From: Bacillota bacterium
Lineage (GTDB): Bacteria > Bacillota > Clostridia > Oscillospirales > Acutalibacteraceae
NCBI GenBank assembly: GCA_023418995.1
Contig: JAEZYP010000045.1
Span: forward strand, 1 to 35,885
DNA length: 35,885 bases
Reading direction: 5' to 3'
Of this stretch, positions 22,748 through 30,926 are shown in pieces (position 1 is the stretch's first letter; every line of letters begins with the position of its first letter). The notes beneath the pieces are model-generated. The model searched no databases. It had not been told where the DNA came from and saw only the letters and a program-made list of their open reading frames with translations. The translations under genes were made by a program, and so were the position numbers.

Positions 22748-24343
22748 ATGAGTGAAATGTTTTGTTTTCAATGTGAGCAGACGCTGAACGGAACCGGCTG
22801 TATTCATGCCGGTGTTTGCGGAAAGCAGGCGGACACCGCTGTTTTGCAGGATGAACTGACCGGCGCTTTGGTCGGTCTGGCAAAAGCGTCCGGAAATTCC
22901 GGCAGAACAAAAGCTGCGGATAAACTGATGATGGAGGGTCTGTTCACCTGTATTACCAACGTCAATTTTGACAATAATGTAATTGGCAGGATGATCGACC
23001 GCGTAAACCAGGAAAAAGCAAGTCTTGTACCGGGCTGCGCTTGCTGCCCGTCTTCGTGCGGAAACACGGATAATTTTGATATGAATTCTCTTTGGAGTGA
23101 CAATGAAGATATTCGTTCTCTAAAAACCCTGCTCCTTCTGGGTCTGCGCGGAATGGCCGCCTACGCTTATCACGCTTTTGCGCTCGGATATGAAGACGAG
23201 GAAGTAACGGATTGGTTTTACAAGGGAATGAACGCTGTCGGCTCTGAGCTTGACGCCGACACGCTTCTCGGCCTGTTAATGGAATTCGGTCAGATGAATT
23301 TAAAATGCATGGAGCTCCTCGACCGGGCGAATACAACCGCCTACGGCAACCCGGTTCCGGTCAAGGTTCCAAACACCATTGAAAAGGGTCCGTTCATTAT
23401 TATCTCCGGCCATGACCTGCTTGATTTGAAACAGCTTTTGGAGCAGACGGAAGGAAAAGGTATTTCAATTTATACCCACGGTGAAATGCTTCCCGCCCAC
23501 GGCTACCCGGAGCTGAAGAAACACTCGCACCTCAAGGGGAATTTCGGTACGGCATGGCAGAACCAGCAAAAGGAGCTTGACGGTGTACCGGCCCCGATTT
23601 TATTTACCACAAACTGCCTGATGCGCCCGAAAGCATCTTACGCGGACCGGGTATTCACCACCGGCGTAGTGGCGTATCCGGAGCTGGTTCATATTGAAGA
23701 AGCGGACGGCAAGAAGGACTTTACCGCCGTCATTCAGAAAGCGCTTGAGTTGGGAGGATACCCGGAGGCTCATGAATTCCCCGGAATTAACGGCGGAAAA
23801 ACCCTGATGACCGGATTCGCGCACAACACTGTTCTGGGCGTTGCCGACCAGGTAATCGACGCGGTAAAATCCGGCGCTTTAAAGCACATCTTCCTCGTAG
23901 GCGGTTGCGACGGCGCAAAGCCGGGACGCAACTATTACACTGATCTCGTAAAGCAGACCCCGGACGATTCCGTTGTACTGACCCTTGCCTGCGGAAAATT
24001 CCGCTTCAACGACCTCGATCTGGGAACGATCGGCAACCTCCCCCGCATTATGGATATGGGGCAATGCAACGACTCCTATTCCGCGATTAAGGTTGCTGTG
24101 GCGCTATCCGAGGCCTTTGGCTGCGGCGTTAACGAGCTCCCTCTTTCCATCATCCTATCCTGGTATGAGCAGAAAGCCGTCTGCGTCCTTCTTACCCTGC
24201 TCTCCCTTGGTTTGCAGGATATTCGACTCGGGCCTTCGCTCCCTGCCTTTGTATCCCCGAATGTACTGAAAATACTGTCTGAGAAATTCGGAATCCGTCC
24301 GATCACCACTCCGGAACAGGATTTGGCAGAAATATTAAATTAA
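22748..24343 (+). CDS. hcp: Hybrid cluster protein (hydroxylamine/NO reductase)
   Basis: A 531-residue hybrid cluster protein. The N-terminal cluster motif is C6-x2-C9-x8-C18-x5-C24, the spacing of the [4Fe-4S] class. Hybrid-cluster ligands appear in their known order: His in IISGHDLL, Glu in THGEMLP, Cys in TTNCLMRP, Cys (persulfide position) in GGCDGAKPGR, Cys in LACGKFRFN, Cys in QCNDSYS, and Glu in WYEQKAV. Hcp proteins reduce nitric oxide or hydroxylamine under anaerobic nitrosative stress and also mediate S-nitrosylation in enterobacteria. The start ATG 22748 is preceded by GGAGGATTTATA. A cupin gene follows after 11 bp, likely in the same transcript. Transcription seems to depend on the palindrome upstream. 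Confidence 0.97.
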   Translation: MSEMFCFQCEQTLNGTGCIHAGVCGKQADTAVLQDELTGALVGLAKASGNSGRTKAADKLMMEGLFTCITNVNFDNNVIGRMIDRVNQEKASLVPGCACCPSSCGNTDNFDMNSLWSDNEDIRSLKTLLLLGLRGMAAYAYHAFALGYEDEEVTDWFYKGMNAVGSELDADTLLGLLMEFGQMNLKCMELLDRANTTAYGNPVPVKVPNTIEKGPFIIISGHDLLDLKQLLEQTEGKGISIYTHGEMLPAHGYPELKKHSHLKGNFGTAWQNQQKELDGVPAPILFTTNCLMRPKASYADRVFTTGVVAYPELVHIEEADGKKDFTAVIQKALELGGYPEAHEFPGINGGKTLMTGFAHNTVLGVADQVIDAVKSGALKHIFLVGGCDGAKPGRNYYTDLVKQTPDDSVVLTLACGKFRFNDLDLGTIGNLPRIMDMGQCNDSYSAIKVAVALSEAFGCGVNELPLSIILSWYEQKAVCVLLTLLSLGLQDIRLGPSLPAFVSPNVLKILSEKFGIRPITTPEQDLAEILN

Positions 24344-24354
24344 GGAGAAATTAT

Positions 24355-24699
24355 ATGAGCCGGAATTATCTGAAAAACATTGATTTTGCAGTACCGCAGG
24401 ACTTCGCCGAGCTTGTGAGCTATCAGCCCGGTCAGGTCGTCAGTAAAACACTGGCGCAAAATTCCGCAGTGAGCCTGACTCTTTTTGCCTTTGCCAAGGG
24501 CGAGGAAATCAGCTCGCACGAGTCTAAGGGTGACGCAATGGTCGTCGTTCTGGACGGCGAAGGGCAAATCACCATTGGTTCCGAGCAGTTTATTGTAAAA
24601 GCGGGAGAGTCTATCGTAATGCCCGCTAATACATCGCACGCGGTTTTCGCAAAGGAAGCGTTCAAGATGTTCCTGGTCGTTGTTTTTCCTCAGGAATGA
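24355..24699 (+). CDS. Small cupin-domain protein
   Basis: A 114-residue single-domain cupin. Metal-site residues appear as SHESKGDAMVVVLDGEG (His and Glu of motif 1) and VMPANTSHAVF (His of motif 2). It is 11 bp after hcp with an AAGGAG site, so the two are probably co-transcribed; I recall such cupins near hcp in other anaerobes. Its role there is not known; cupins may bind a metal ion and act as isomerases, dioxygenases or sensors. A strong terminator follows. Confidence 0.85.
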   Translation: MSRNYLKNIDFAVPQDFAELVSYQPGQVVSKTLAQNSAVSLTLFAFAKGEEISSHESKGDAMVVVLDGEGQITIGSEQFIVKAGESIVMPANTSHAVFAKEAFKMFLVVVFPQE

Positions 24700-24727
24700 C
24701 CGATAAAATTATTTAAAACTATGTAGC

Positions 24728-24773
24728 AACACTCTGTCTGTCAGGTGCTTCTGACAGACAGAGTGTTTTTTAT
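24728..24773 (+). terminator. Terminator of the hcp-cupin unit
   Basis: A 17-bp perfect stem (AACACTCTGTCTGTCAG and its complement at 24751-24767) with a 6-nt loop and a T-tract. Confidence 0.9.
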
Positions 24774-24785
24774 TTCTCTATATTG

Positions 24786-24959
24786 TTATGATCTGCACTC
24801 AAAGGACTCACAGTCCGTGCATTTCTGTTCTGTCGGGTTTTGCTCATGAGTTCCTACCATAATGCTGTCCAGCGCGCAATATTCCTTGCTGTCGCAATGA
24901 TGTTTGCACTCCTCAACTGTGCAGCGAATGCTCTGGTTTGCTTTTGAATCGTCCATCAT
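24786..24959 (-). CDS. DUF1540 small cysteine-rich protein
   Basis: 57 residues from ATG 24959 (AAAGGAGG six bases upstream). It has seven cysteines: CTVEEC, HHC, EYC, CTDC and a final FEC, matching the DUF1540 pattern (CTV..C..H....YC.L..I.VG...C.DCESF). It is presumably a small metal-binding protein; DUF1540 proteins are common in spore-forming clostridia with unknown roles. It is monocistronic and convergent with the hcp unit. Confidence 0.88.
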   Translation of the reverse strand: MMDDSKANQSIRCTVEECKHHCDSKEYCALDSIMVGTHEQNPTEQKCTDCESFECRS

Positions 24960-25058
24960 AAAAAACCTCCTTTCCAAAAAATATTGTAACCATTCCAGGG
25001 TCAAATATCAGCAAACAGAAAATCTTATGGCTGCATGAATCTGGATATTAAAAAATAA

Positions 25059-25087
25059 TTGACATAAGGCAGTGTATGATGTATAGT
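25059..25087 (+). promoter_or_regulatory. Sigma-A promoter of the TrmB-lysA unit
   Basis: Perfect TTGACA (25059-25064), 17-bp spacer and TATAGT (25082-25087). Confidence 0.85.
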
Positions 25088-25105
25088 GTTCCTAAATGGA
25101 AACAC
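25086..25105. promoter_or_regulatory. Candidate autoregulatory operator (dyad)
   Basis: GTGTTCC-N5-GGAAACAC is an imperfect dyad overlapping the end of the -10 and the transcription start before the TrmB-type gene. The placement fits autorepression. Confidence 0.35.
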
Positions 25106-25127
25106 GCATATAATTGAGGTGAAGAGA

Positions 25128-25835
25128 TTGGATTTTGTTGAACTGCTGACGCATTTCGGCTTAACAAAACAGGAGGCAAATCTATATATGATGCTGTTCA
25201 CGGAGGGACAGCTTACCGGCTATGAAGCGGCAAAGCTTACCGGAATTTCAAGGTCCAATACCTATACCGCGCTTGCAGGTCTGGTGGAAAAGGGCGCCGC
25301 GTACCTCATCGAGGGCACGGCAACCCGCTACACGCCGGTTCCGCTGGAAGAATTCTGCGAAAATAAAATCACGGTGCTTCGGCAATATAAAAAGGATTTG
25401 ATCGGCTGCGCGCCTGTGCAAAAGGAGACGACGGACGGCGGATACTTCACGATTAAGGGCGAAGAAAACATCCTCAATAAAATGAAAAATATGCTGAATC
25501 AATCAAAGGAAAGGGCATATCTTTCCATGTCGGTAGAAATTACCGAACGCCTTCTGGAGGAGCTGAAAAGCAGCGTTTTCAGAGGCTTAAAAGTTGTGAT
25601 TATCACAGACGAACCGTTCCGGCTGAGCGGCGCAACCGTCTACCACGCGGAAAAAACGCAGAAACAGATTCGGCTGATTGCGGATTCCTCCAGCGTTCTG
25701 ACCGGGGACCTGAGTGAGGGAGCCCGCTCCACCTGCCTTTACTCCGGGAAAAAGAATCTTGTCGATTTGTTTAAAGAGTCTTTAAAAAATGAAATAACGC
25801 TGATTGAAATGATGAAAGGAACACAGGAGAAATGA
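25128..25835 (+). CDS. TrmB-family transcriptional regulator
   Basis: About 235 residues from TTG 25128 (MDFVELLTHFGL) with GAGGTGAAG upstream; GTG 25119 is an alternative. The frame open to 25086 runs into the promoter and cannot be the start. Residues ~1-70 form the winged helix-turn-helix of the TrmB family (LTHFGLTKQEANLYMMLF, then GYEAAKLTGISRSNTYTALA). The rest resembles the effector half (EENILNKMKNML, then AYLSMSVEITERLLEEL), a PLD-like fold. TrmB regulators often sense sugars or metabolites; here the gene overlaps a DAP decarboxylase by 4 nt, so it may respond to an amino-acid related signal. Confidence 0.85.
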   Translation: MDFVELLTHFGLTKQEANLYMMLFTEGQLTGYEAAKLTGISRSNTYTALAGLVEKGAAYLIEGTATRYTPVPLEEFCENKITVLRQYKKDLIGCAPVQKETTDGGYFTIKGEENILNKMKNMLNQSKERAYLSMSVEITERLLEELKSSVFRGLKVVIITDEPFRLSGATVYHAEKTQKQIRLIADSSSVLTGDLSEGARSTCLYSGKKNLVDLFKESLKNEITLIEMMKGTQEK

Positions 25836-27085
25836 AAAAACCATTTGTAACCCTCGAAAAGCTTCAGAAAATTGTAGAACAGTATCCCACCCCATTTCAT
25901 CTATACGATGAAAAAGGGATTCGGGAAAACGCACGCAGCCTAAAAAAGGCATTCGCCTGGAACAAGGGCTTTCAAGAGTATTTTGCGGTGAAAGCCACCC
26001 CAAATCCGTTTATCTTAAAAATTCTGCAGGAAGAGGGCTGCGGTGTAGACTGCTCCTCCCTTACCGAGCTGATGCTTTCCGACGCCTGCGGTTTTCACGG
26101 CAGGGACATTATGTTCTCCTCAAACGTTACGCCGGACGAGGATTTTCTCTTAGCTCGCAAGCTGAACGCAATCATCAATCTTGACGATATCACCCATATC
26201 GACGTGCTGGAAAAGCTCGTCGGAATTCCGGAAACTATCTGCTGCCGCTTCAACCCGGGCGGAATCTTTCAAATCAGCAATTCCATTATGGATAATCCGG
26301 GAGAAGCAAAATACGGCTTTACCAGGGAACAGCTGACCGAAGGCTTTCAGCGGTTGATCAAGCTTGGCGCGAAGAATTTCGGTATTCATGCCTTTCTGGC
26401 AAGCAACACCACCGGAAACGAGTATTACCCGGAGCTAGCGAGAATCCTGTTTAAAACCGCGGTGGAGCTTACCCGGGATACCGGCGCGCACATCTCGTTC
26501 ATCAATCTTTCCGGCGGCGTCGGGATTCCCTACCGCCCGGACCAGAAGCCCGCAGATATCCTAAAAATCGGCGAAGGCGTAAAAAAAGCATTCGAAGAGG
26601 TTTTGGCTCCGGCAGGCATGGGCGATATTTCTATCTTCACCGAGCTTGGCCGGTTTATGCTCGCTCCCTACGGCTGTCTGGTCGCTACAGCCAAGCGCGA
26701 AAAGCACACCCACAAGGATTACATCGGGCTTGACGCCTGTGCGGTCAACCTAATGCGTCCGGCAATGTACGGCGCGTATCACCATATTACGGTGATGGGG
26801 AAAGAAAACGAGCCCTGCGACCACAAGTATGACGTGACCGGCGGACTTTGTGAGAACAACGATAAATTTGCCATTGACCGCATGCTGCCCAAAATTAACC
26901 TTGGAGATCTGGTTGTAATCCATGACACCGGCGCGCACGGGCACTCCATGGGCTATAATTATAATGGTAAGCTTCGCTCCGCGGAAGTCCTGTTAAAAGA
27001 GGACGGCACCGCTCAGCTGATTCGCCGCGCGGAAACTCCGGCAGATTATTTCGCCACCCTTGATTTTACCGAAATTATAAAGTAA
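25832..27085 (+). CDS. lysA: Diaminopimelate decarboxylase-like, variant motifs
   Basis: A 417-residue PLP fold-III decarboxylase. The PLP lysine is Lys54 in YFAVKATPNP. The usual HxHIGS is replaced by GIHAFLAS, the EPGR motif reads TELGRF, the glycine loop is SGGVGIPY, and the CES.D motif reads CENNDKF; MGYNYNGKLR is near the end. These variants are shared across a set of clostridial proteins I recall being annotated as DAP decarboxylase, but they might instead act on another D/L-amino acid. DAP decarboxylase makes lysine from meso-diaminopimelate. The start ATG 25832 overlaps the TrmB stop, so the two are coupled. A hydrolase follows after 56 bp. Confidence 0.85.
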   Translation: MKKPFVTLEKLQKIVEQYPTPFHLYDEKGIRENARSLKKAFAWNKGFQEYFAVKATPNPFILKILQEEGCGVDCSSLTELMLSDACGFHGRDIMFSSNVTPDEDFLLARKLNAIINLDDITHIDVLEKLVGIPETICCRFNPGGIFQISNSIMDNPGEAKYGFTREQLTEGFQRLIKLGAKNFGIHAFLASNTTGNEYYPELARILFKTAVELTRDTGAHISFINLSGGVGIPYRPDQKPADILKIGEGVKKAFEEVLAPAGMGDISIFTELGRFMLAPYGCLVATAKREKHTHKDYIGLDACAVNLMRPAMYGAYHHITVMGKENEPCDHKYDVTGGLCENNDKFAIDRMLPKINLGDLVVIHDTGAHGHSMGYNYNGKLRSAEVLLKEDGTAQLIRRAETPADYFATLDFTEIIK

Positions 27086-27141
27086 ACTAATTCTAAGTGT
27101 AGATTTTATTTGCACCAGAAAAAGTTTTAGGGTGAGCGGTA

Positions 27142-27768
27142 TTGTTTTGCTATAAGATTGGGTCGCCATGCGCTGTAATTATTCTGCACGAAATTTATGG
27201 TCTGAACGAACATATCTTGAAAATTGCCAGAGACTTTTTGTACAAGGGCTACGACATCTATTGCCCGGACTTCTTTTCCGGCAAGGTTTTTCCTTACGCC
27301 GAGCAGGAGGAAGCCTACGATTACTTCAGCAACCATGTGAAATTCGAGGCTTATTACATGGTGAACCAGCTGATTCAGTCACTTCGCCCCAAATACCGCA
27401 AAATTGTTCTTCTGGGCTACAGTGTTGGCGCCACGATCGCCTGGAGAAGCACGGAAAGTGGGCTTTTGGATTGTATGGTCGGATATTACGGCTCCCGCAT
27501 CCGGGATTATCCGGACGTCAGCCCGAAATGCCCTGCTTTGCTTTTATTTGCGAAGAAGGAAAAAACCTTTGACGTGGTTAAGCTTGCAAACGTCCTGAGC
27601 GGCAAAGCCAAAATAGAAATACTGGACGGACGCCACGGCTTCTGCGACCCTTTTTGCAGCAATTACTGTCAAAAAGCCTGCGAAAGGGCTCGAAAGCTGA
27701 CATTCAAGTTTTTATTTGAGAACCGGGTTACAGAAACCGGATTCTTTCATTCGGATGATTGGGATTGA
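27142..27768 (+). CDS. Dienelactone hydrolase-like alpha/beta hydrolase
   Basis: A 208-residue alpha/beta hydrolase. The nucleophile elbow GYSVG is near residues 92-96 (Ser; classical DLH has Cys), the conserved Glu is in ILHEIYGLNEHI near residue 17, and the His of GRHGF near residue 165 completes the triad. The N-terminus is short compared with DLH. The start is TTG 27142, with AGGGTGA about six bases upstream. No signal peptide is visible. Substrate unknown. It probably belongs to the TrmB-lysA transcript and is closed by the terminator at 27804. Confidence 0.8.
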   Translation: MFCYKIGSPCAVIILHEIYGLNEHILKIARDFLYKGYDIYCPDFFSGKVFPYAEQEEAYDYFSNHVKFEAYYMVNQLIQSLRPKYRKIVLLGYSVGATIAWRSTESGLLDCMVGYYGSRIRDYPDVSPKCPALLLFAKKEKTFDVVKLANVLSGKAKIEILDGRHGFCDPFCSNYCQKACERARKLTFKFLFENRVTETGFFHSDDWD

Positions 27769-27803
27769 CGATTATAAACAAAAGCTTTAAAACATACAGA
27801 CAC

Positions 27804-27846
27804 AAAACGGCAGCCCGGATGTTAATACATTCCGGGCTGCCGTTTT
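27804..27846. terminator. Terminator after the hydrolase gene
   Basis: A 16-bp perfect stem (AAAACGGCAGCCCGGA / TCCGGGCTGCCGTTTT) with an 11-nt loop. Its last base touches the end of the MITE-like element. Confidence 0.9.
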
Positions 27847-28004
27847 ATAGTCGATTAACTTTAAAAACGAACGGCTAAGTATTTACGAGTATATTTTTCG
27901 TGATGCAAGGCGGACGACGAAGCCAGGCTGGCGCCTGGCGAGCAACGCGGCAACACGGAAAATAGATCGCAAAGACTGGTTGGTTTTGGAGTTAATTGGC
28001 TATA
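27846..28004. mobile_element. MITE-like palindromic element
   Basis: A 159-bp gene-free block whose two halves are imperfect inverted copies along almost their whole length. The left end TATAGTCGATTAACT matches the reverse complement of the right end, TATAGCCAATTAACT. Inward, AGT.TTT.CGA..TATTTT.CGTG.TGC and a central GCCAGGC-tggc-GCCTGGC recur in both arms. The whole element can fold into one long hairpin. The ends are TA, as with IS630/Tc1-type miniature elements, but no transposase is present. It sits between convergent genes, next to a terminator. Confidence 0.7.
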
Positions 28005-28017
28005 CAAGGTTTCGCGT

Positions 28018-29856
28018 TTATTCGTTAATGATATAGGGTATTGTGATCACCGCGAGATTGCGGCGCTTCAGCAAACAGGTTTTCAAGAGCAGGGAGGTCT
28101 GGTTGTGCAGCAGGTTATGCCACCATTTGGTGATCACGAACTGCGGCAGAACAACCGTAAGCATCTCATGCTTTTTCATTAGTGCATGCTTTTTATCAAC
28201 ATGCTTCAGCAGGGTTTCGTTCACATTGCGGTACGGAGCTTCCTCAATTACCAGCGGGATATCCACATTCAGCTCCTTAAACTGCCTTTTTACCTTCGCC
28301 GTCATGGCACTGTCGGTGCTCACGTGGTAAACCTCGATGGCACCTCCCAAAGTCATCGCGTAGTTAAGTGCCTTTAAAAAAGATTTGTTTACAGACTGAA
28401 CCGGAAGAATGATATAATTATCGGTCGGTTCATCGATGACCAGCTCGCTGGCATTCTCTTCGATTACCAGATCGTTGCGAATTTTAGTGTAATGCGTCCT
28501 GACCAGAAGCATCAGGATCACCAGAGCCGGGATACAGATTAGAACAATCCATGCGCCGGCAAAGAATTTGCTGGAAGCGATGATGATGCAGGTAATCGCG
28601 GTAACAACCGCACCGATTCCGTTAATAACCGCCTTATGCTTCCAATTGCCTTCCTTATGCGTAATCCACTTTTTAAACATACCGGACTGAGAAAGCGTAA
28701 AGGAAAGGAACACGCCGACAGCGTACAGCGGAAGCAGAAGATGGGTCTCTGCCTTAAACACAATAACAAGAATGGAAGAAAGGGCGAACAGGAGCAAAAT
28801 CCCGTTGGAAAAGCTCAGCCTCGTTCCCCTTCTGCTGAACATTCTGGCAACATAGCCGTCTTTGCCCAAAAGGGAAAGCAGGAGCGGCAAATCCGCAAAC
28901 GCGGTATTGGCAGCCATAATCAGGATAATCGCGGTGGTAGCCTGCACCACATAGAACATCGCACTGTTGGAACCAAAAACCTGCGTGGCTATTTGAGCAA
29001 CCACCGTAACATTTTCACGGGGAGCCACCCTGTAAATCAGCGCAAGATAGCATACGCCGGCGAAAATGACAAAAACCATCGAGGCGAGCATTGCGAGAAC
29101 TGTTTTGGCGTGTTTCTGGGAAGGCTCCTTAAAGTTCGGGATGCCGTTGCTGACAGCCTCAACGCCGGTAAGCGCCGTGCATCCACCGGAAAAAGCTTTC
29201 AAAAACAGCACAAGGGTTAAGTCCTCCATCGGCTGCTGAAGCGCAACCGTTGGCTGAGGAATCTGCCCCAGAACAACCACCTTAAAGATGCCGATTACAA
29301 TCATGGAAATGATCGTAAAAATAAACAGATAGGTCGGAACGCCGAAGAGAATTGAGGATTCACGGATTCCTCTCAGGTTGCCCAAGGTCAAGAGCACGAT
29401 GATCAAAAGCGTAATCACTGTTCGGTAAGGCAGTGCATCCGGAAAAGCGGAGATAATCGCCGCCGTTCCGGAACAGGTACTGACAGCCACGGTCAGAACA
29501 TAATCGATGGATAGAGAAGCGGCTGCAATCAGCCCCGGTATTTTACCCAAATTGTCACTCGCCACGCTGTAGGAGCCGCCGCCGTGTGGGTAGCAGTCAA
29601 TGGTCTGGCGGTAAGAGAACACCAAAATGAAAAGCAAACCGATAATCGCCGCCGCCGCGCCCATAAGAGGCTGGTAGGAAGCGATTCCCAAAACCGGGAT
29701 AAGCACCATTAAAATCTCTTCACAAGCATAGGCAACGGATGAAATTGCATCGCTTGACAGAATGGGGAGCCCCCAGATCACACTGAATTTTTCCGATTCA
29801 GCCTCCGCGCTTTTAATCGCTTTCCCGATTAAAACGGATTTGATCTTTTTAAACAT
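28018..29856 (-). CDS. kimA: KimA-like potassium importer (APC superfamily)
   Basis: A 612-residue membrane protein. The N-terminus (MFKKIKSVLIGKAIKS, then WGLPILSSDAISSVAYACEE) and the length match Bacillus KimA/YdaO, a high-affinity K+ importer of the APC superfamily that is inhibited by c-di-AMP. About 12 hydrophobic segments fill residues ~25-450, with HGGGSYSVASDNLG and FSGGCTALTGVEAVSNG blocks. The soluble C-terminal part (~460-612) resembles a universal-stress-type domain (DNYIILPVQSVNKSFLKAL), the region that binds the nucleotide in KimA. Older annotation would call it an amino acid permease. The start ATG 29856 follows AAGGAG. Only a weak promoter and no c-di-AMP riboswitch were seen upstream. 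Confidence 0.8.
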   Translation of the reverse strand: MFKKIKSVLIGKAIKSAEAESEKFSVIWGLPILSSDAISSVAYACEEILMVLIPVLGIASYQPLMGAAAAIIGLLFILVFSYRQTIDCYPHGGGSYSVASDNLGKIPGLIAAASLSIDYVLTVAVSTCSGTAAIISAFPDALPYRTVITLLIIVLLTLGNLRGIRESSILFGVPTYLFIFTIISMIVIGIFKVVVLGQIPQPTVALQQPMEDLTLVLFLKAFSGGCTALTGVEAVSNGIPNFKEPSQKHAKTVLAMLASMVFVIFAGVCYLALIYRVAPRENVTVVAQIATQVFGSNSAMFYVVQATTAIILIMAANTAFADLPLLLSLLGKDGYVARMFSRRGTRLSFSNGILLLFALSSILVIVFKAETHLLLPLYAVGVFLSFTLSQSGMFKKWITHKEGNWKHKAVINGIGAVVTAITCIIIASSKFFAGAWIVLICIPALVILMLLVRTHYTKIRNDLVIEENASELVIDEPTDNYIILPVQSVNKSFLKALNYAMTLGGAIEVYHVSTDSAMTAKVKRQFKELNVDIPLVIEEAPYRNVNETLLKHVDKKHALMKKHEMLTVVLPQFVITKWWHNLLHNQTSLLLKTCLLKRRNLAVITIPYIINE

Positions 29857-30177
29857 TGATTTGCACTCCTTAAAGGTGATGTTATTTTATTAAAACACAG
29901 GAAAAACCATCGGCATGATTTCGATTTTACCTGCGACCAAGGTCTAATCAACAAATGGATATTATACAATAAACCTACATAAAATTACAGTATCCGAGCA
30001 TAAAGAAATCATAAAGAAATATAACTATTTTTTACGGTTGTAGCTTAACCAAACAGTTTATTGAGACAGAATGCTGAAACTTTATCTGTTTTAAATAAAC
30101 CGGATGAATACGGCGTGCGGGATCATGACCTCGCTGACGCACTTTAAACGTCCCGGCATACCGGAGAAAGACAAACG
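29857..30177. other. kimA upstream region
   Basis: About 320 bp. On the minus strand a TATAAT lies at 29961-29966 with a weak -35. Upstream of it is a tandem 11-bp duplication CATAAAGAAAT (29999-30009 and 30010-30020), one helical turn apart, in an A-rich setting that could act as an UP element or binding site. The rest shows nothing I can identify; no c-di-AMP (ydaO) riboswitch pattern is present. Confidence 0.45.
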
Positions 30178-30206
30178 CAGGCTGCCATCAAAGCGATAGC
30201 AGCCTG
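30178..30206 (-). terminator. Terminator of the pfl operon
   Basis: CAGGCTGC / GCAGCCTG (8-bp stem, 13-nt loop), located 16 bp after the pflA stop, with a loose T-rich tail (CGTTTGTCTTTC). Confidence 0.65.
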
Positions 30207-30221
30207 TTTTCTTCAGCGGTT

Positions 30222-30926
30222 CTACTGGCGGTCGATAAAAGTCTGTAACCGCTCTAATTCTGACTGCGAACATTCCTCATAAGCATTCAACGGAAACTCT
30301 ATCCCTAAAGCTATATATTTTGACACACAGATTTTGCGGAACGGAAGCAGCTCCAGCTTTTCCAAATTAGAAAACTGACGGGCGGTTTTACCGATTTCAG
30401 CAATGGAAGCCTCTCCGTCATTCAAACCGGGAACGACGACATGCCGTATCCATAAAGGCACACGCATTTCCTCCGTCAGCTTTAAGAAAGAAAGCACCGT
30501 GTTCCGGTTGCCCCGGCAGTAGCGCAAGTAATTCTCATGGGTGGAAAATTTCAGATCGCACAGCACCAAATCGGTTTCGCGAAGCACGGCGCGTGCGCCC
30601 CCCAAGTCCCCAATCCCCGCCGTATCCAGAGCGGTTTGTATCCTCTGCGCATGAAGCTTCCGAAACAGCGCGGCGACAAACTCCCACTGCAGGAGCGGCT
30701 CGCCACCCGATACGGTAACACCGCCAGTTTCTCCAAAATAAGGCCGATACCGAAGGGCTTTCGCAACAACCTCGTCGACATCGTATTCCTCGCCCGCTAA
30801 GCCCCAGGTATCGGGATTATGACAGTACGCGCACCGGAGGGTGCAGCCCTGCATAAACACGACAAAGCGGATTCCAGGACCGTCCACCGCTCCAAGGCTT
30901 TGAAAGGAATGGATTCTTCCCTTCAT
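30222..30926 (-). CDS. pflA: Pyruvate formate-lyase activating enzyme
   Basis: A 234-residue radical SAM protein. The cluster motif is C28-x3-C32-x2-C35 (CTLRCAYC), followed by HNPDTW. A GGEPLLQ block (near residue 78) binds SAM. It uses a [4Fe-4S] cluster and S-adenosylmethionine to form the glycyl radical on PFL, in the cytoplasm. The start ATG 30926 overlaps the pflB stop by one base (TAATG), with GAGGTGATG as its ribosome site inside pflB, so expression is coupled. It ends the operon with a terminator at 30178. Confidence 0.95.
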   Translation of the reverse strand: MKGRIHSFQSLGAVDGPGIRFVVFMQGCTLRCAYCHNPDTWGLAGEEYDVDEVVAKALRYRPYFGETGGVTVSGGEPLLQWEFVAALFRKLHAQRIQTALDTAGIGDLGGARAVLRETDLVLCDLKFSTHENYLRYCRGNRNTVLSFLKLTEEMRVPLWIRHVVVPGLNDGEASIAEIGKTARQFSNLEKLELLPFRKICVSKYIALGIEFPLNAYEECSQSELERLQTFIDRQ

